Below, piece by piece: positions 60,334-64,000 of a stretch of DNA of 64,000 nt. The notes under the pieces were generated by a model that was not told where the DNA came from, did no database searches, and saw nothing but the letters and a program-made list of their open reading frames with translations. Numbering within the stretch: the stretch's first letter is position 1; each line of letters opens with the position of its first letter. This stretch comes from JAEUJM01 sp964635055 (GTDB lineage Bacteria; Actinomycetota; Acidimicrobiia; Acidimicrobiales; DATDAH01), in assembly GCA_964635055.1 (NCBI GenBank), contig CAZWMT010000003.1, forward strand, positions 62,001 to 126,000, given 5' to 3'. The position numbers and the translations under genes are program-made.

Positions 60334-61656
60334 ATGCGCAAGAAGGGCTTGTTCAGCCTCTTCGCTCTCGTCTTCGCCTTCGCCCTCATCGCCGCCGCGT
60401 GCGGCAGTGACGACGACGGCGGCGGCGACGAAGCGAGCGGCGACAGCACCAACGAAACCACCACCAGCACCACCGCCGACAGCGGGGAAGGCGGCGCCCA
60501 GAACACGGGCGACGGCACGTTCACGGTCGGCACGCTGCTGCCCGAGACCGGCTCGTTGGCCTTCCTCGGCCCACCGGAGTTCGCAGGTGTCGACCTGGCC
60601 GTCGCCGACATCAACGAGGCCGGCGGCGTCAACGGTGAAGAGATCCCCGACGCCATCGTCGGCGACTCGGGCGACACCGAGACCGACACCGCCAGCACCA
60701 CCACCGACCGGCTGCTGAGCGAGAACGCCGACCTCATCGTCGGCGCCGCCTCGTCCGGCGTGTCGCTCACCGTGATCGACAAGATCACCGGTGCCGGCGT
60801 CATCCAGTTCTCGCCGGCCAACACCTCGCCGACCTTCACGGACTACGACGACAACGGGCTCTACTTCCGCACCGCCCCGTCCGACGTGCTCCAGGGCCGC
60901 CTGCTCGGCGAGCTCATCGCCGGTGACGGCAACGCCACCCTCGGCATCCTGGTGCTCGACGACCCCTACGGCGTGCCCCTGGCCGAGAACGTCACCAGCA
61001 CGTTCGAGGACTCCGGCGGCTCCGTGGTCGAGTCGGTCACCTACGACCCGAACGCCACCAACTTCGACGCCGAGGTGCAGCAGGTCGCCGACGCCGCGCC
61101 CGACGCGGTCCTCGTGATCGGCTTCGACGAGTCGGCCCGGATCCTGACCTCGATGATCGAGAAGGGCATCGGCCCGAGCGACATCCCGGTGTACGGCACG
61201 GACGGCAACATGGGCAACGCCCTGTCCGACCAGTTCGACAACCCGGCCGACATCGCCGGCATGAAGGGCACCACACCGCTCACCGACCTGTCGCAGGACT
61301 TCAAGGACCGCCTCCTCGAGGTGAACCCCGACCTGGCCGACTTCAACTACTCGGCCGAGTCGTATGACGCGGTGATCATCACGGCACTGGCCGCCGACCT
61401 GGCCGGCACCGACGAGCCTTCGGTCGTGGCCGAGCAGATCAACGACGTCACCAAGGACGGCGACGTGTGCACCACGTACCAGGAGTGCGTGGACCTCATC
61501 GACGGTGGCAGCACCGACATCGACTACGACGGCGTGAGCGGCCCGCTGAGCTTCAGCGACGCCGGCGAGCCGTCGGAGGCGAGCTTCGGCATCCTCACCT
61601 TCGGTGACGCGGGCATCGACGACAGCCTGACCACCTTCGAGTTCGCCCAGGTCTGA
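60334..61656 (+). CDS. Branched-chain amino acid-type ABC transporter substrate-binding lipoprotein
   Basis: 440 residues; AAGGGGAG is eight bases before the ATG. Lipobox IAAAC (Cys about 23), then an Asp/Ser/Thr-rich linker to about residue 65. A LivK-like two-lobe fold follows: FTVGTLLPETGSLAFLGPPEFAGVDLAVADINEAGGVNGE, VGAASSGVSLTVIDKITGAGVIQFSPANTSP. It should deliver a ligand to the livFGM products encoded convergently. Confidence 0.92.
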   Translation: MRKKGLFSLFALVFAFALIAAACGSDDDGGGDEASGDSTNETTTSTTADSGEGGAQNTGDGTFTVGTLLPETGSLAFLGPPEFAGVDLAVADINEAGGVNGEEIPDAIVGDSGDTETDTASTTTDRLLSENADLIVGAASSGVSLTVIDKITGAGVIQFSPANTSPTFTDYDDNGLYFRTAPSDVLQGRLLGELIAGDGNATLGILVLDDPYGVPLAENVTSTFEDSGGSVVESVTYDPNATNFDAEVQQVADAAPDAVLVIGFDESARILTSMIEKGIGPSDIPVYGTDGNMGNALSDQFDNPADIAGMKGTTPLTDLSQDFKDRLLEVNPDLADFNYSAESYDAVIITALAADLAGTDEPSVVAEQINDVTKDGDVCTTYQECVDLIDGGSTDIDYDGVSGPLSFSDAGEPSEASFGILTFGDAGIDDSLTTFEFAQV

Positions 61657-61692
61657 CCTGAACGAACCCGACGGTCAAGCCGTCAAGCAGTA

Positions 61693-61726
61693 GGAGGGGC
61701 CCCGGCCGAAAGGTCGGGGCCCCTCC
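61693..61726 (+). terminator. Strong terminator after the binding-protein gene
   Basis: 15-bp stem GGAGGGGCCCCGGCC / GGTCGGGGCCCCTCC with a GAAA tetraloop (61708-61711), 36 bp after the stop. One G-T pair; no long T tract. Confidence 0.85.
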
Positions 61727-61805
61727 GCGTCACGGGTGATCACGAAGCGCTCTGGGTGCAGTAGATCAACCAGGCGAGGCGCGCCGAGGCAGGTTTGAAA
61801 ACCGG

Positions 61806-61866
61806 CCGCCCGGGATCGCCCTGCCACCCGGGTTGTGTGTCACGCGGCCCGGGCGATCCCGGGCGG
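61806..61866 (-). terminator. Long hairpin after livF
   Basis: Perfect 16-bp arms CCGCCCGGGATCGCCC and GGGCGATCCCGGGCGG with a 29-bp loop, 7 bp past the livF stop on the minus strand. Likely terminator of the liv operon. The remaining 61727-61805 holds nothing I recognise. Confidence 0.7.
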
Positions 61867-61873
61867 ACGTCAC

Positions 61874-62748
<875 letters not shown>

Positions 62749-62752
<4 letters not shown>

Positions 62753-63825
62753 AGGCCCAACTCCTCTTCGCGCTCTTCCTCGATCTCCTCGAGGGCGGCC
62801 TCGGCCTCCTCCAACTCTTCCTCTTCCTCTTCGATCGTGAGGGGGGCGTCGTGGTGGGCGCCGAGGTAGGCGTCGACGACGGCCTGGTTCTGGCCCACCT
62901 GGTCGGGCGGGCTCTCGGAGATGATGCGTCCCTCGGCCATCACCACCACCCAGTCGCTGATGCTCGACACCACGTCCATGTCGTGCTCGATGAACAGCAC
63001 CGTGGCGCCGTCGGCCCGCATCTCCTTGATGTGCTCGAGCAGCGACTGGGTGAGCGCGGGGTTCACGCCCGCCATGGGCTCGTCCAACATGATGATCCGA
63101 GGGTCGCACATGAGCGCCCGGGCCATCTCGAGCAGCTTGCGTTGGCCACCCGAGAGGGTGCCGGCGTACTCGTTGCGCATGTGGTCCATCTTGAAGCGCT
63201 CGAGCAGGGCGTCGGCCCGGGCCTCCACCTCGCGTTCCTGGCGACGCCAGATCGCCGGGACCAGGGCCCGGAAGAAGTTCTCGCCCCGCTGGTCGGGGGC
63301 GGCCAGCTTCATGTTCTCGAGCACCGTGAGCCGCGACAGGGCCTTGGTGAGCTGGAACGTGCGCACCATGCCCGCCTGGGGGAACTTGTGCGCGGGCGCC
63401 TTCTCGAGCTGGCGACCGTCGAAGCTCCACGTGCCGGAGTCGGGGTCGCCGAAGCCGGTGAGGCAGTTGAAGAACGTGGTCTTCCCCGCGCCGTTGGGGC
63501 CGATCAGGGCGGTGATCGAGCCCCGCTGGATCTCGAGGTGGTCGACGTCGACCGCCTGGAGGCCCCCGAAGCGCCGGGTCATGTTGTCGGCGATGAGGAT
63601 CGGATCGGGCTTGGCCACCCCGGCCTCGGGCGCGACGTCCTTCAGCTGGGCCGCGACCGTGGCCGCGTCGGCGACGGTGTCGTAGTCGGCCGGCGTGCGG
63701 GGCGTGTCGACCTTGGCCGAGGCCGCCGCACCACCCCGGCGTCCCCACTTGGGCGCGGCGTCACCCGCCGTGTCGGGCGGCTCCGCGATCGGCGGCAGGT
63801 CCGGGCCCTCGCGGTCGCTACTCAT
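62749..63825 (-). CDS. livG: Branched-chain amino acid ABC transporter ATP-binding protein LivG
   Basis: 358 residues from ATG 63825. An N-terminal extension of about 80 residues precedes the domain (MTRRFGGLQAVDVDHLEI). Walker A GPNGAGKTT, signature LSGGQRKLLEMARAL, Walker B IIMLDEPMAGVNP, H-loop FIEHDMDVV. The tail (about 325-358) is nearly all Glu/Leu/Ala and should form an acidic helix. E. coli LivG is 255 residues, so both ends are extra. Confidence 0.93.
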
Positions 63826-64000
63826 CGAGGGCCAGCTCCCGCTTGTTGCCGAACACACCCTGCGGCCGGAAGACCATCAACAGCACGAGGCCGATGCCCA
63901 CCATCATGAACCGCACCTGGCCGACCTGGGTGCCGCTGATCACGGCGTCGGGCAACAGGTCGTTGGACACCAGTTGTCGGAGCATGCTGTCGGTGAAGGC
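63818..64000 (-). CDS. livM: LivM-type branched-chain amino acid permease, C-terminal end (cut by window edge)
   Basis: The last 60 codons are visible, open to the right edge. The final membrane span and tail read GIGLVLLMVFRPQGVFGNKR, the usual end of LivM/LivH permeases. The stop overlaps the livG start (ATGAGTAG). Confidence 0.85.
   Translation of the reverse strand, partial: AFTDSMLRQLVSNDLLPDAVISGTQVGQVRFMMVGIGLVLLMVFRPQGVFGNKRELALDE

Overview
The window is a 64 kb stretch of very GC-rich DNA. Genes are closely packed, third codon positions are almost all G or C, and GTG or TTG starts are frequent. Gene content is actinobacterial: class II HelD, WS/DGAT wax ester synthase, DtxR-like operators, a PAC2-family protein, DUF2993 and a coproporphyrin-type haem set. 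Several secreted proteins with RCC1-type repeats point to a lineage like the Acidimicrobiia; that placement is inference from gene style, not from a marker gene. I found no rRNA, tRNA, CRISPR array, phage or transposase.

Bases 1-11.2 kb are an iron region: efeO and efeB (iron binding and DyP peroxidase), a small protein plus bfd and bfr (iron storage and release), a PepSY membrane protein with two coupled unknown genes, an FAD oxidoreductase and the permease efeU. Four strong copies and one weak copy of a 14-bp dyad near TTAAGGNNACCTAA lie in the promoters. One of them lies between a GT-C-like membrane protein and an unusual flippase-glycosyltransferase fusion.

Bases 11.3-23.8 kb hold helD, an alpha carbonic anhydrase, a HerA/DUF853 ATPase, a frameshifted patatin gene, a triplicated palindromic repeat, an alpha/beta hydrolase, the first RCC1-type protein, an MTHFR-like enzyme and a membrane sulfatase-like protein. 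Bases 24-30.3 kb carry hemE-hemH-hemY with palindromes between the genes, an apolipoprotein N-acyltransferase with serine at the nucleophile position, and an aldose epimerase. Bases 30.4-34.4 kb hold an unassigned cluster (GT4 glycosyltransferase, methyltransferase, terpene-cyclase-fold protein, plus a second methyltransferase in the opposite direction) behind a perfect 16-bp operator-like palindrome.

Bases 34.4-47 kb hold a KimA-like permease, GtrA, a GH1 glycosidase, a seven-bladed propeller lipoprotein, tesB, a GSDH-type lipoprotein, a VapBC-type toxin-antitoxin pair, a GNAT protein, a CBS-citrate synthase fusion, PAC2 and WS/DGAT. Bases 47-51.5 kb are a minus-strand run (CoA-disulfide-reductase-like, glnD, NUDIX, WS/DGAT). 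Bases 51.6-58 kb hold two more RCC1-type proteins around HAD, DUF427 and two truncated gene fragments. Bases 58-64 kb hold DUF2993, larE, alaX and a branched-chain amino acid ABC transporter that runs off the right edge.

The most interesting signals are: three secreted RCC1 propellers of exactly seven repeats each with a shared C-terminal domain; a palindromic element inserted in frame at the domain junction of a fusion gene; the iron operator set; the unassigned glycosyltransferase/cyclase cluster; and a scar where two convergent genes lost both 3' halves.
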